Origin: Simmondsia chinensis
Taxonomy: Eukaryota > Streptophyta > Magnoliopsida > Caryophyllales > Simmondsiaceae
Assembly: GCA_018398585.1 (NCBI GenBank)
Contig: JAGTTD010000001.1
Location: forward strand, 11,658,501 to 11,722,500
Reading direction: 5' to 3'
DNA length: 64,000 nt
The translations under genes were made by a program, and so were the position numbers. Shown here piece by piece: positions 1-11,391 of the stretch. Position 1 is the first letter of the stretch. Each line of letters opens with the position of its first letter. The notes beneath the pieces are model-generated. The model was not told the origin of the DNA. It did no database searches and worked only from the letters and a program-made list of their open reading frames with translations.

Positions 1-2190
1 GACATGAAAATTTATAAAGAAACTTAGTAGACGCTCATTAGACCTTGTGCTGAGAAGATGTTTTCAGTCACTAAGGCTAAATCCTTTAGAATTCATAAGA
101 GATTTGATAAGTTAATGTAGTGTAAGACTCTAAAATCTTACATTGCCTGAGAGTTTATTATTCTTTCACAATGGAACTAACGCGGTTCTTGTCTTCAGAA
201 ATGAAAAACATGCTGCCAGATCATGAAGTAAACCCAACTTGATATTAGGATAGTGATCTTCCTGTCATATCTTTTGTGACATTCACAGCACGTAACAGAT
301 TCATTCAGCATCACTCACGGTTCTGAGTAAATTTCAAACTGTTTCAGTAGTTATGAAGTCACTGAATTTTCAAAGCAGCCATAAACTAGCACTAGCCTAG
401 ATCACCATTGCCTCAGACATGTCATCACTGCTAATACAACTGATATTTCCGAATCATGGACACAAAAGCATCAAGAGACCATGGAAGAGTGTTATGAAGT
501 CAAGGAAACTGAAGTGAGTGTTCCTTCTTTTTATGCAAGTTCCATTAACAACAAATAAGATAACCCTCGTGGAGACACTATGAAAAGGAATAATATATAT
601 GATGGTCATGCCACATCGTTTGGAAATCCAATGCGTTTTTCACTGTTAATATTTCCATGTCGGCGAGGAACAGATCATCTACATCTAGAGGCTCAGAAAT
701 GGGAGGGAGGTCATGTAGATCCAAGCCTCAGGATGCAAATTATCCATTTCTAACCAATATAGTTTCTAGAACAAGGTGGAAGATGTATAACAAATTTATA
801 GGAAGGAGAAGAATGAAAGCAATGAAGGAAAATGTACAGGTATTAAATGTTTCTATCTGAACTCAGACTTCATGGCTGTACTAAGTCAGGATAAGGTCTT
901 GTTAGGACCACCTACACACACCATACCCTAAATTGAAATAGAAAATACAAACTAAAAGGATCGGGGGGAAAATTTGAGAGACCAGAATTTACATGATTCA
1001 TCCGAAGCCCACATCCATGGAGGGGAGCATAATGATTTCAGTACAGGAGCAAAGGTATTACAATAGCATTTATCCTCACGCTCTACCTCCCACTATATTG
1101 GTCTCTATGCTATCCCCTGCCATACCACGGCACGAGAGGGCCCTATTTATCAAAAAGCCTCTATAACTAAGCTCCTACGAGCCCAAGAGCCACCTTATTT
1201 ATGGAACCCTAAATAATTCCAACCATGGATTGGCAATGTATCAATTAAAAACATATTGACTATACTAATTACATTTACATCTATCTAAAGAGGGAAATCC
1301 ACGATACCATGATGAAGTAGCACATAACAATAGTTTTCTTCCAAGGAACGATTTCATAAACAAAAGGAACAAAACCACATAGACATGTCACATCAAGATC
1401 CATGGTTTGTGTCTACTTTTTGCTGTAGAAAATATTCTATTCTTTTGCCAAATAAAGGCAAACTACACGTCTGATACTGACCTTGCATAGGGAGTATTAA
1501 GATGGAAAGCAAAAGAATTTTCAAGGATTATTATTACATATGCTTGGGAAGTGGAATATATCTTAAAACACTGGGTTGTGATGATATTTTGTGTTAATAA
1601 AAAGCTTAACAACAAATTAGAACTCCTGTTTGCGTCAATTCTGGAGGTACTTAGTGTGACATTGCTTTGATTTGAACCATATCTGTAGAACCAATATGAT
1701 AGGAAAAACCCATTTCTGAATCATTTAGGCTAAGAAAATCAATATTGGTTGCATTTCCTGTCATTTATCATTGCAATGTGCCTTACAGATTTTGATTGTC
1801 ATATTCAAGCCGGTTGTATTCATCAAACTACTGGTTCATGAAAAAACTGTAGTATCTGGACAAATTTACCTGCAGTGTAAGACTGCAATTCCGCCCTTAA
1901 GATTTATGAAATAGAGTATTTCTTTTTCTTTCTTTCTGATGAATTGCATGTTATAGAGTTCTTCTCATTGTATTAGCAAGATTCATAACTCCATATACCC
2001 TGCAAATTTGCAACAGCCAACAAAACTATAGTATCAGAATTATGCATATAGGCAGCACAAAGTTTAAAAAAAAAATCTAACATGTTACCTTTGCCAAAAG
2101 TTTCTTGCTCTGATTTGACACAAATGGAATCCAAGACTAGCATATCCTTCCTATTAGATATTACTGTAGAGGCGTGCACAAGGTTATATG
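1..2190. other. Intergenic DNA, no gene recognised
   Basis: Only short frames (under 70 codons) without recognisable domains are present on either strand. Composition is AT-rich and typical of plant intergenic or very old transposon-derived DNA. I see no LTR, terminal inverted repeat, tRNA or promoter architecture that I can support here. Confidence 0.6.
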
Positions 2191-2391
2191 TGTTGACATC
2201 AATGCCAGCTCATATAATTAAAACTAAATCTAATTTAACTATATATGTCTAATTTAAGTGGATTGAATGTGAGGTTACAAATTAATTAGTTATTAAAAAT
2301 GAGTGGTTTGTATTACATTTGGGTTATTATAAATACCCATGACCTTAAACCTTAAATGAAATCGAGAATGTAAAATAAATAAGACAAAAAT

Positions 2392-2425
<34 letters not shown>

Positions 2426-2563
2426 AGGTTGTAGTCTTGTTATTGAGAGTTTTATCGTAATATTCTCAATTAAATAATGTTTTGTGTTGTGTCTCCAATT
2501 TTGTGTGAATTTCTTCTTTGAGATATAAAATTTAGAATTATATATTCTAAATTTTCTTCAACA
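2191..2563 (+). repeat. Orphan copia-type 5' LTR (LTR-0)
   Basis: The segment begins TGTTGA and ends TCAACA, a 6-bp inverted terminal pair of the TG...CA type. It is followed two bases later by a tRNA-iMet primer site. It contains a TATA-like box (TATAAATACC near 2329) and a TA dinucleotide run at about 2394-2423. The sequence does not resemble the LTR that follows at 2737, so it belongs to a different family. No matching 3' LTR is in the window. Left boundary is inferred from the inverted ends only. Confidence 0.6.
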
Positions 2564-2736
2564 ATTGGTATCAGAGCAGGTTGTTGATCCCGATCTTGTG
2601 TTTGTCGCACCTTGTCCTCATGAAGAGGAGGTGCATTTGTGTTTGTTGCCCCAAGGGCCTCTCCAGTATGTTGGATTCAATTGGATCGGAGAAGGCAAGG
2701 GGTACGTTTGTCACAGACTCACATGCGAGGGGGAGT
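2564..2736 (+). other. Primer site, 150-bp spacer and polypurine tract between two unrelated LTRs
   Basis: TTGGTATCAGAGC at 2565-2577 is a tRNA-iMet primer binding site belonging to the LTR on its left. The segment ends in GCGAGGGGGAG just before the next LTR at 2737, which is a polypurine tract serving the LTR on its right. The material between them is non-coding. This is either a chimera of two elements joined by internal deletion or a miniature internal region. Confidence 0.55.
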
Positions 2737-2931
2737 GTTGAAGACTCCACATGTGAGTCTTGTGGAATCCCACATCGGAGTTGAGAGAAAGAAGAGATCA
2801 CCTTATAAGCCTAGTGGGTTACTCCACCTATAGCCAATTGGTTTTAAGATGGAACCCCTTTTGGGCTTATATGTGAATTTTATGTATTCCAACTCCATAG
2901 GTTGGACCTAAAGGCCCGGTGAAATTTAACA
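2737..2931 (+). repeat. Copia-1 5' LTR
   Basis: A 195-bp LTR that starts TGTTGAAGAC and ends AATTTAACA, followed directly by the primer site TGGTATCAGAGCC at 2932-2944. A polypurine tract lies immediately upstream, as would be expected of a 3' LTR, so this LTR may once have been shared by tandem elements. The matching 3' LTR of copia-1 is missing. Confidence 0.7.
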
Positions 2932-3004
2932 TGGTATCAGAGCCACGGTATAAGATTTGTCAAGACAAGCTTGTTTTTCACATAGTCAAACTCTTGTTGG
3001 CATA

Positions 3005-3898
3005 ATGGGTGATCTTCAAGTAGTTGGAGGAATCAAAAAGCTCAACAACACAAACTACACCACGTGGGTAACATGTATGGAGTCTTACCTACAAGGTCAC
3101 GACCTTTGGGGGATTGTTGGTGGTGGTGAAGTTACACAACCGGCAGCAGAAGATGCCAATGGCATCTTGCGGAAGTGGAAAATTAAAGCAGGCAAAGCAA
3201 TGTTTGCTTTAAAGACCACAGTTGAAGAAGAAATGTTGGAGCACATACGCGATGCTAAAACACCGAAGGAAGCATGGGACACTTTTGTTACACTCTTTTC
3301 AAAGAAGAGTGATACAAGACTGCAAATTCTCGAAAACGAGCTGATATCGATGGTGCAATGTGACATGACGATTGCCCAATTTTTTCACAAGGTGAAATCA
3401 ATATGCCGTGAAATTTCTGTTTTAGATCCTACAGCGTCTATCGGGGATGCCAGGATAAAGAGATTAATTATCCATGGTTTAAAACCCTAATACCAAGGGT
3501 TTGTTGCCTCTATACAAGGATGGCCGACACAACCATCAATTGTTGAGTTTGAAAATTTGCTTGCTGGTCAAGAAGCTATGGCCAAGCAAATGGGAGGAGT
3601 CTTGTTGAAGAGTGAAGAGGAAGCGCTCTACACCAACAAAAGCAACGGTAAGCGACATAGTAATGGTGGATCTAAAAAGGATGGTGAAAAGAAGTATCAC
3701 CAAGGAAAGGAAGACTCTCATCGATGGGGAGCTTCGAAGAATCGCGGTAATATTAAAAAGTTCAATGGCAAGTGTTACAACTGCGGGAAAATGGGCCACA
3801 TGGCACAAGACTGTTGGTCGAAGAAAAATCATGTTGAAAGTAATACTGTTACTTCTACTTCTAAGGAAAGCAAAGATGGTTGGGATGCCGAAGCGCTT
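3005..3898 (+). pseudogene. Copia-1 gag region
   Basis: The frame opens at ATG 3005 with MGDLQVVGGIKKLNNTNYT, a typical copia Gag start (the LNNTNYTTW stretch is the family hallmark). It runs through the UBN2-type Gag core to an in-frame TAA at 3488-3490, resumes in the same reading sense and contains a CCHC zinc knuckle ([14 protein letters not shown], near 3775-3818). In an active element Gag packages the genomic RNA into virus-like particles in the cytoplasm. The stop at 3488 prevents a full product. The upstream extension to 2957 lies in the leader and is probably untranslated. Confidence 0.8.
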
Positions 3899-4387
3899 TT
3901 CGCTATGGAAAAAGAAGACTTAGCTCTCTTGGCAACAACATCAGAAAAGATTGACTACAAGACTGATTGGATTGTAGATTCAGGCTGCTCAAATCACATG
4001 ACGGGTGATAAACAGATGTTGCAAAACTTGTATGAGTATAAGGGAGGTCGTATGGTGGTGACAGCTGATAACTCAAGATTACCGATAGCCCATATCGGTA
4101 AGACTACAGTTACGCCTCTATATAATTCTAACAAGGTGCCACTTCAAGATGTTTATTATGTTCCAGGGATGAAGAACAATTTGTTATCTGTAGCTCAATT
4201 AACATCATTAGGCCATTATGTTATGTTCGGTCCTCGAGATGTGAAGGTGTATCGTGACATCAAAATCTCAGAAAACCGGCAATGGAAGGACGACGAGTGG
4301 AGTCAATCTATGTGTTGTCAGCAGAGTCTACATATGTGGACAATGCAAGAAAAAATGAGACAACAGATCTATGGCACATGCGGTTAG
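3899..4387 (+). pseudogene. Copia-1 aspartic protease region
   Basis: The retroviral-type aspartic protease is recognised by [14 protein letters not shown] near 3968-4010, with the catalytic D-S-G intact. It is followed by the conserved region ending in [14 protein letters not shown]. The frame then drifts near 4282-4387, where a second frame takes over in the integrase linker, indicating a frameshift. The family function is processing of the Gag-Pol polyprotein. Confidence 0.8.
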
Positions 4388-5290
4388 GTCACGTTAGCTA
4401 TTCCAAGCTAAAGGTGATGGCAAATAAGTTGATGTTGAAAGGGCTACCACAACTTGATGTGCAGACAGACACAATATGTGCAGGATGCCAATATGGTAAA
4501 GCACACCAACTACCATAAGTGGAATCAAAATTTAAAGTAGCAGAACCATAAGAGTTAGCTTATTCTGATGTGTTCGGACCAGTTAAGCAGCCGTCAATTG
4601 GTGGTATGCGATACATGGTGACTTTCATTAATGACTTCTCAAGGTACGTGTGGATTTTCTTTATGAAAGAAAAATCTGACACATTCTCAAAGTTTAAAGA
4701 GTTCAGAAAGATAGTTGAAGGAGAAGTGGGAAAGAAGATTCGTTGCTTACGCACAGATAATGGGGGAGAATATAGTTCAAACGAGTTCTCTCAATACCTA
4801 AAGGAATCGCAAATACGTCATCAATACACTTGTGCCAATACACCACAACAAAATGGTGTAGCTGAAAGAAAAAATAGGCATCTTGCAGAAATTTGTCGCA
4901 GTATGCTACATGCAAAGAATGTACCGGGAAGGTTTTAGGCTGAAGCAATGAGGACTGCAGCTGTTGTGATCAACAAACTTCCTCAACAGAGGTTAGAATT
5001 TGTTTCACCCTTTGAGAAACTGTGGAACGTGAAACCTACAGTTAGTTGCTTTCGAGTATTTGGTTGTGTATGTTATGTATTTGTTCCTGATCATTTACGG
5101 AACAAGTTTGACAAGAAAGCTATTAGACGTATCTTTGTGGGATACGATAGCCAGAGAAAGGGATGGAAATGTTGTGATCCAACAAGTGATAGATGCTACA
5201 CTTCACGAAATGTGGTGTTTGATGAAGCATCTTCTTGGTGGACCTCAGAGAAGAAGGTGTTACCTGACTTGAAAGAATTTGAAGACAAGC
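4282..5290 (+). pseudogene. Copia-1 integrase
   Basis: The gag_pre-integrase zinc region is visible as [14 protein letters not shown] followed by [10 protein letters not shown] (HHCC). The core D-D-E triad can be read: YSDVFGP (D), LRTDNGGEY (D) and [10 protein letters not shown] (E). Stops at 4516-4518 and 4936-4938 interrupt the frame, with another in the short linker before 4570. The C-terminal part includes [19 protein letters not shown]. An active copy would insert the cDNA into chromatin. Confidence 0.85.
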
Positions 5291-5529
5291 TGCAACAAAA
5301 GATGGGGGAGCATATTGCTCAATTTCAACCAAGTTCAGATGAATCAGAAGATTCGAATGGAAGTGACGTCAAACAAATAGTGACTCAGAATCCTTGGCGA
5401 ACTGGTGTGTATCAACAACCAAGAGAAGAAGGTGAGCCTAGTGAAACTGAAGAATCAACTCCGCAATCTCAACTTCGAAGGTCAACAAGAACACGAAGGC
5501 CAAATCCCAAATATGCCAATGCAGCCATA

Positions 5530-6423
5530 GTCGAAGAAATAACTATAAAAGAACCTGAGACGTTCGAAGAAGCATCACAAAGTTTTGAGTGGATGGCAGC
5601 AATGAAAGAAGAGATTGTTGCACTTGAGCAAAACCAAACTTGGGATCTTGTGCGAAAGCCAAGAGATGTGAAACCCATATCCTGTAAGTGGGTTTACAAG
5701 ATAAAGCGTCGTCCAGATGGCTCACTCGAAAGATACAAGGCACGATTGGTAGCTCGTGGTTTTTCTCAACAATATGGACTAGACTATGATGAAACATTTA
5801 GTCCAGTAGCAAAACTTACAACTGTGCGAGTCTTACTTGCACTTGCAGCCAACAAAGACTGGAATTTGTGTCAAATGGATGTGAAGAATGCTTTTCTTCA
5901 TGGAGAGCTAGATCGAGAGATCTACATGATTCAACCAATGGGTTTTCAGAGTCAAGATCGTCCTGAATATGTGTGTAAGCTGCGGAAAGCACTCTATAGA
6001 CTAAAACAAGCACCTAGGGCATGGTATGGTAAAATTGCTGAATTCCTAACACAAAGCAGTTATTCAGTTTCACCTGCAGATTCCAGCTTGTTTGTCAAAG
6101 CCGTTGAAGGAAAATTAGCGATCGTGTTAGTGTACGTGGATGATTTAATCCTAATAGGTGATGATGAGGTAGAAATTCTTCAGACAAAGGAGAATTTATC
6201 AGTACGTTTCCAGATGAAGGAACTTGGACAGCTCAAACACTTTCTTGGCTTAGAGATTGATCGCACACGAGAAGGAATATTTCATTGTCAGCAAAAATAT
6301 TCCAAAGATTTGTTGAAAAGGTTTGGAATGCTCGAATGCAAGCCGATTTCAATGCCGATGGAGCCAAATTCCAAAATGTGCGCACATGAAGGAAAAGATT
6401 TGGAAAATTCAACGATGTACTGA
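5530..6423 (+). pseudogene. Copia-1 reverse transcriptase
   Basis: The RVT_2 domain is almost complete. Visible landmarks are [65 protein letters not shown] and the catalytic [10 protein letters not shown]. The long frame from 4948 ends at TGA 6421-6423, within the segment connecting to RNase H. The catalytic aspartates are intact, so decay is mainly by nonsense mutation. Confidence 0.88.
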
Positions 6424-6426
6424 CAA

Positions 6427-6614
6427 TTGATAGGTAGTCTAATCTACTTAACCTTGACTCGACCTGACATTTCTTATGCAGTTGGTGTGATGAGTCGGTA
6501 CATGCAAAATCCAAAGAAGCCTCATTTGGAAGCAGTTCGACGAATACTGAGATATGTGAAGAGCATAATTAACTATGGTCTTTTGTACAAGAAAGGTGAA
6601 GACTGCAAGTTAGT
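6427..6614 (+). pseudogene. Copia-1 connection/RNase H, truncated
   Basis: Readable as [20 protein letters not shown] and the following [16 protein letters not shown] block, the conserved connection before RNase H. The frame then leaves copia-1 at about 6614, inside the sequence that should lead to the first RNase H aspartate, and enters LTR sequence of copia-2. The truncation therefore removes the RNase H catalytic core and the 3' LTR. Confidence 0.8.
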
Positions 6615-6733
6615 TGCCCTAACTTGTGATTCATTCAAGATTTCTATCAATACAATTAAATTTTTACTCTCAATCTCTTCTGTTTTGCATTTGCTTTACA
6701 TTTGCTTTATATAGATTGTCTGCAATCTTAATA
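6615..6733 (+). repeat. Copia-2 partial 5' LTR
   Basis: About 119 bp that align with 7296-7404, with scattered substitutions and a short duplication of a TTTGCTTTA motif. The final bases are CTTAATA, directly abutting the primer site. The first half of the LTR is absent. Confidence 0.85.
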
Positions 6734-7169
6734 TGGTATCAGAGCAAAGAATCTTTGCTCGCTTTCGCTCGTTCTTGTTCGAGTTCTTCCTAAAATCAAG
6801 AATTGCGATTTTCCTTGGGTGCAGAATTTTGTGTTCTGTCTCCTTCTCCTGATCGAGTATAGCTGCACAAATTTTTGATTTCTCTGTTGAGTCGCCATGG
6901 CAAATCAACACAAGGGGTTACTTCAAGCAATTCGCAATCTGCTACTTTTCTAGCCGACAATGCTGGTCTTCATGAGAAAAGTAAAGACTTTGCCATTGAT
7001 TGTTCCTTTGTTCATGAGAAAGTTGAAGCTGGAATTGTGAAGGTTATTCATATTAGCTCAGAACATCAGTTAGCAGATTTACTTACTAAACCTTTACCTT
7101 CTACTAGATTTAATCCTATACTTCCCAAGTTAGGTGTGTATAATATCTACACTTCAACTTGAGGGGGGA

Positions 7170-7404
7170 TATTAGAGATTATGTTGTAAGTATATAATTA
7201 GTTAGTTAATTAACTATGATTAGTTAATAAACTAACTAGAGTTATTGTGATAGTTAATATTCTAGTTAGCTATATTCTTGTATAAATGGGGCGGCTTGCC
7301 CTAACTTGTGATTCATTCAAGATTTCTGTTAATACAATTGAATTTTTACTCTCAATCTCTTCTGTTTCGCATTTGCTTTACATGGATTGTCTGCAATCCT
7401 AATA
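7170..7404 (+). repeat. Copia-2 3' LTR with TATTAG...CTAATA ends
   Basis: A 235-bp LTR following the polypurine tract. Its ends form the perfect inverted pair TATTAG and CTAATA instead of the canonical TG...CA. The position of the primer site immediately after CTTAATA in the 5' copy supports this boundary. A TATAAATGGGG box lies near 7280. Confidence 0.75.
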
Positions 7405-8763
7405 ATGAGGTCCCTAAAAGTCAATCAGAATATGGATCAATTATCCACTTCAAATATATATATAGTTGCCCAAATTTTTGTTTGAATTGGGATTTTAGGT
7501 GTGTAGAGAATTTTTAAAGCTACTATTATATTATTGTAGTATGGTGTGTGTGTACTTTCTGATTTTATATGTTTTTGTATTTATTAGGCAGTTTTTTAGT
7601 GGCATGGAAAGCAGTGGGGAGTGTTTGTCCTAAATAAATAAAGTAGTGAGGAGTAGAGGAGTTCATCCATGATCTTGGTAGTTATAGTTGTGGATCCATG
7701 TTTTAGGTAGTTTTAGTTGTGAAATTTAAAATCTTCTTCTAAATTTTAATAAGGAAGCAAAAATTAACAATCCTAATGGACTATGGTCAAAAAGTCAAGA
7801 ATGTGTATTTGTTATGAATATTCCGGAGGTTTGGGATGGGATATGTATAAACCGCGCATGGTCTCAAGTATATATCTCATGATCATATCCATATGGATGT
7901 TATACACACTACACACCATTATAATCTAAATCAAGAGTTATTCACCAAAAATAACAAAAAAAACTATTGGATGAAGGGATGCCCAAGTTTGCAACATCTC
8001 ATCTCTATAATTTTTTTCCAAAATTTAGAGCTTTCCCAAAACCTCAAATCTTGTAAAAAATGAATGCTTGTTTTTCCCCATGCATCACACATGCGGAGGC
8101 TTACATTTTAAATAACTATAAACAACAACAGTATTGTTTCGTAATTAAAGTTAATATGCATAAACCTAAGTTATTTAAAAGGCCTAAATTGTACAATCTT
8201 ACATTTTCAATAAACAATTTTAATAGCATTGTGATTTTGATGAATTTTTATGAGAATCTGATCAATTTTATATAAAAAATATTGATATAATACATGAATA
8301 CGATAATATATAAGCTAGAGCCAATATTTTCATAAAAAATTTAACAAATTGTAATAAAATATTCATCAAATGTTAATGTAAACCACCTAAAATTGTCATA
8401 ATTATGCGTCATTTTTGCATTTCTTGGCAACAAATCATCAAATTTTAATGAGAATACTTATACATTGTGGAAATCATGCTATTGAATTTTTGACAAAAGG
8501 GTACTTGATTGATAAAGTTTTAAAACTTCAGGGCAATTAAGTGATAATATGTTTGAAGGGTACTTCATTATATATATTAGAATATCAGGGTACCTAAGTG
8601 ATATTGCTTAAACCTTAGGGTACCTAAGTGATAATTTTCTTAAATTTATAATACTGTAAATACATATTTAACTAATAATATGCTGGGGTATCTAACTAAT
8701 ATATATTTAAAAGCCACATATTGTACTTGAAATTTACTATGATGTGTGAGCTAGGGGACAGTT
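7405..8763. other. AT-rich intergenic DNA flanking the nested block
   Basis: No coding domain is visible. The segment from about 8250 to 8645 is a copy of a dispersed repeat seen again at 52780-52930 and 59715-60130. The last five bases, CAGTT at 8759-8763, are one half of the target duplication of chromovirus-1. Confidence 0.6.
8250..8645 (+). repeat. Dispersed TIR-type repeat copy
   Basis: The segment ends with repeated units of the type GGTACCTAAGTGATAATTTT, spaced about 45 bp apart. It matches 59715-60130 over most of its length, including the shared stretch around ATACATGAATACGATAAT. At 52780-52930 the terminal units occur in inverse orientation, which suggests a miniature inverted-repeat element family. 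The far end of this copy is not resolved. Confidence 0.55.
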
Positions 8764-9197
8764 TGATCTGTTCCCAAATCAAAACTAGGTTGAACTAAGG
8801 TAAAAATAAAAGCAAAGCGAGGAAAGCATGATGAAGAGAGAAAAAAAAAAGGAAGAAGAAGAAGGACATTCTCATTGATTGGATCAAACAACACTATACA
8901 ATTATTTATATACCCAAGGGCAAAATGGGAAAAAAAATGTAGAGCATCACTAGGCCAAAACTGAAATAAGGTCTAACAAATGTCCCTCCTCATTATATAA
9001 CTAAAATCCGGGCCCCAGCATAATTACTATTCTATTCCAAGCTAGCATAAGACGCTCGGACCTCATCGGACCCCTCCTCCTCTCCACATAGGTCAAAGCT
9101 CAAACCGACTGGTATCCCTGGGAGCCGAGCCACCCTAATGCCATCCAGAGTCACTAGGTGAATGTCGGTAAAGTCAGCCCATACGGGAAATGCATCA
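8764..9197 (-). repeat. Chromovirus-1 3' LTR
   Basis: A 434-bp LTR that aligns along its length with 39957-40399 in the same orientation. On the minus strand it starts TGATGCATTTCCC. It is preceded on that strand by the polypurine tract GGAGGGGAGTAT (9198-9209). The distal end reads GGGAACAGATCA, a diverged form of the GGAAATGCATCA end of the other LTR. Confidence 0.88.
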
Positions 9198-9239
9198 ATA
9201 CTCCCCTCCTCGGAAGACCCTTGTCCACAAGGGTCAAAT

Positions 9240-10868
9240 GTTGGGTATTTCTACCAAATTTCATCAAAGAACTCCTAGGTAAGCGTCTTCTGCTGATTTG
9301 CCCTGCCATTTAATGAGCACGTTTGTAACAACATGGTTCTGGTATCATGCCAAGCGATGATCAATGATCGCCATGGGCTGTGGTGGCGGCTGTCGGGTTG
9401 GCCAACCAGCTAGCAGTGTCGTGTCATGCGGAATCGGACCAAAGTGTGGCTTGAGTAGAGAGCCATGAAACACGGGATGGATCGAGGCGGACGCCCGTAG
9501 GTCCAATTTATAAGCCACTTGACCTATTTGATCAAGGACTTTAAATGGGCCATAATATCAAGGGGAAAGTTTGTTGACCACGCAGCGTTCAACCGAGTGT
9601 TGACTGTAGGGATGTAATTTTATATGCACCCAGTCACCCCGATCAAACATACAGTCACTCCGATGTCGGCCCGCTAGTTGCTTCATTCGGTTTTGAAACT
9701 AATGAAAGTGATATTTAAGGACCTTAATTGCTTCTTCCCATGCTCATAGGTTACGGTCCACAACAGCGTTAGGCAATGCCCCTAGTAAATATGGAAGATG
9801 TACCGGTGAAGATTAACCATACACGACTTCTTATGGGGCAGTATAAATAGCAGAGTGATAGGTAGTATTATACCACCACTCAGCTAATGGTATCCATTCA
9901 AACTAGTTTATTTTTCATATTCAAAACCCATGCAATAGAGGTAGCTTTCCAAACAACGATTAAGCACCTCTGTTTGTTCATCAGGTTGAGGGTGATAGGC
10001 GATCGAACGACGGAGACTGACACCTTGACAACTATAAAATTCATCCCATAAGTTGCTAGGGAAAACGTGGTCTCTGTCAAAAATGATCTCCTCGAAAACA
10101 TATCACATAAACAAGTTAGCAACAGTAATAGCCGAATAGGGGTGAGAATGCATAAGAAAATGAGCATACTTTCTCAATCGGCCCACAATAACAAGAATAA
10201 ACATCCTTACCGTGGGACTTGAGAAGTCCCTCAATGAAGTCCATGGATATATTGGTCCAAATTGTGTCCGGTATGGGGAAGGGTTGTAACAAACCTAGAA
10301 AAGCCATCGTATCATGCTTACATTTTTGACAAGTAGTACACTGCTTTATGAAGTTAGTAAAATCATTTTTGAGTCCACGCCAATAAAAAAAGTGTGTCAA
10401 TCCTTTCGTGTGTGGATCGAATGTCGGAATAACCCCCGGTGGGTGAAGTATGCATCCAAGTTAAAGATGTGATTCTTAACGAGAGTAGTAGGGTCCACAA
10501 CTAAACTGCCTTTATGGCAAAGTTGGTTGTTGTCCCAAGTATAATAGCAGTGAGATTACGGGTCGTAATTGAGGTCACTTATAATTCGTTGACAAGTAGT
10601 ACACTGCTTTATGAAGTTAGTAAAATCGTTTTTCAGTCCACGCCAATAAAAAAGTGTGCCAATCCTTTTACGTGTGGGTTGAATGCCGGAGTAACCCCCG
10701 GTGGGTGAAGCATGCATCCAAATTAAAATGTGAGTCTTAACGGGAGTAGTGGGGTCCACAACTAATCGCCTTTATGGTGAAGTTGGTTGTTGTCCCAAGT
10801 ATAATGGCGGTGAGATTGCGGGTCGCAATTGAGGTCACTTATAATTTGTTGAAAGTGCGGGTTGTTGT
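9240..10868 (-). pseudogene. Chromovirus-1 integrase and chromodomain
   Basis: Reading leftward from 10868: the HHCC region is visible as FYWRGLKNDFTNFIKQCTTC (present twice because of a tandem duplication). The core is visible as DFIEGLLKSHGKD, then FDRDHVF and YHPQPDEQTEV in other frames. The C-terminal part has YYGPFKVLDQIGQVAYKLDL, and a chromodomain lies near 9262-9375 (IIDHRLA, then VLIKWQGKSAEDAYL) with an in-frame TGA. In chromoviruses the chromodomain directs integration to marked chromatin. Several frames and stops show that it is dead. Confidence 0.82.
10328..10850 (-). repeat. Tandem duplication of a 263-bp integrase segment
   Basis: Two adjacent copies, 10328-10590 and 10591-10850, are nearly identical and encode the zinc-binding part of integrase. 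Both contain the same FTNFIKQCTTC-coding stretch. The second copy carries a few substitutions, so duplication happened some time ago. Confidence 0.85.
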
Positions 10869-11391
10869 TGATGCCTCTCATATTTATGCGTATTTTATTT
10901 GCTTTTTTAGCTATTTTGAACATATTTAATTATTTTTATATCCTCATTTTGACAATTTTTATGTTTTATAGGTTCAAAGATTAAAGTTTCGTAAATTGTT
11001 AAATTTAGGTGCAAATAAGATAAAATTTGATTGATGGACAATTAAATCAAGTCAATCAAAGATCGGGACGAGATCGTATGTGCCAAGCTCAACTCGTACC
11101 CGGTCAAACCCGTCAATAGCAGCTCACGCACACAACCTGTATTTAGCCCGCATCATCTTCTTCCTCAAGCCCAACCTCAGCTCAGCCCACAGGCCCATCC
11201 TCACCTTAGCCTAGCTCGCACCTGTCCTGTTCATCATCCTCACCGCCCGCCTACGTCCAACACCACCCAAGTTCAACTCAGCCACCGTTAGGCCCAACAT
11301 TGCCCAGGCCCAGCTATCTTAGGCCCAACGTAATCTCCAGCTCGGCCCACCACCGACCTACATGCATAGCACATAACCTATGATCAACGAC

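Larger units (their letters stand above)
2737..6614 (+). mobile_element. Copia-1, Ty1/copia retrotransposon, 3' truncated
   Basis: Order of domains is gag, protease, integrase, reverse transcriptase, RNase H, which defines Ty1/copia. The element has its 5' LTR and primer site but stops inside RNase H at about 6614, where the partial LTR of another element begins. Catalytic motifs survive in protease, integrase and reverse transcriptase, but several stops and one frameshift make it non-functional. Relatively light decay suggests moderate age. No target duplication can be scored because the right end is lost. Confidence 0.85.
6615..7404 (+). mobile_element. Copia-2, internally deleted copia remnant
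   Basis: A partial 5' LTR (6615-6733) matches the 3' half of the LTR at 7170-7404. TGGTATCAGAGC at 6734-6745 is the primer site. The 424-bp interior has only a leader, the first few gag codons near 6897, then a jump near 6950 into the RNase H C-terminus (LHEKSKDFAIDCSFVHEKVE, EHQLADLLTKPLP) and a polypurine tract GAGGGGGG at 7161-7168. Roughly 4 kb of polyprotein is missing. The 5' LTR was cut in half when it was joined to copia-1. Confidence 0.85.
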
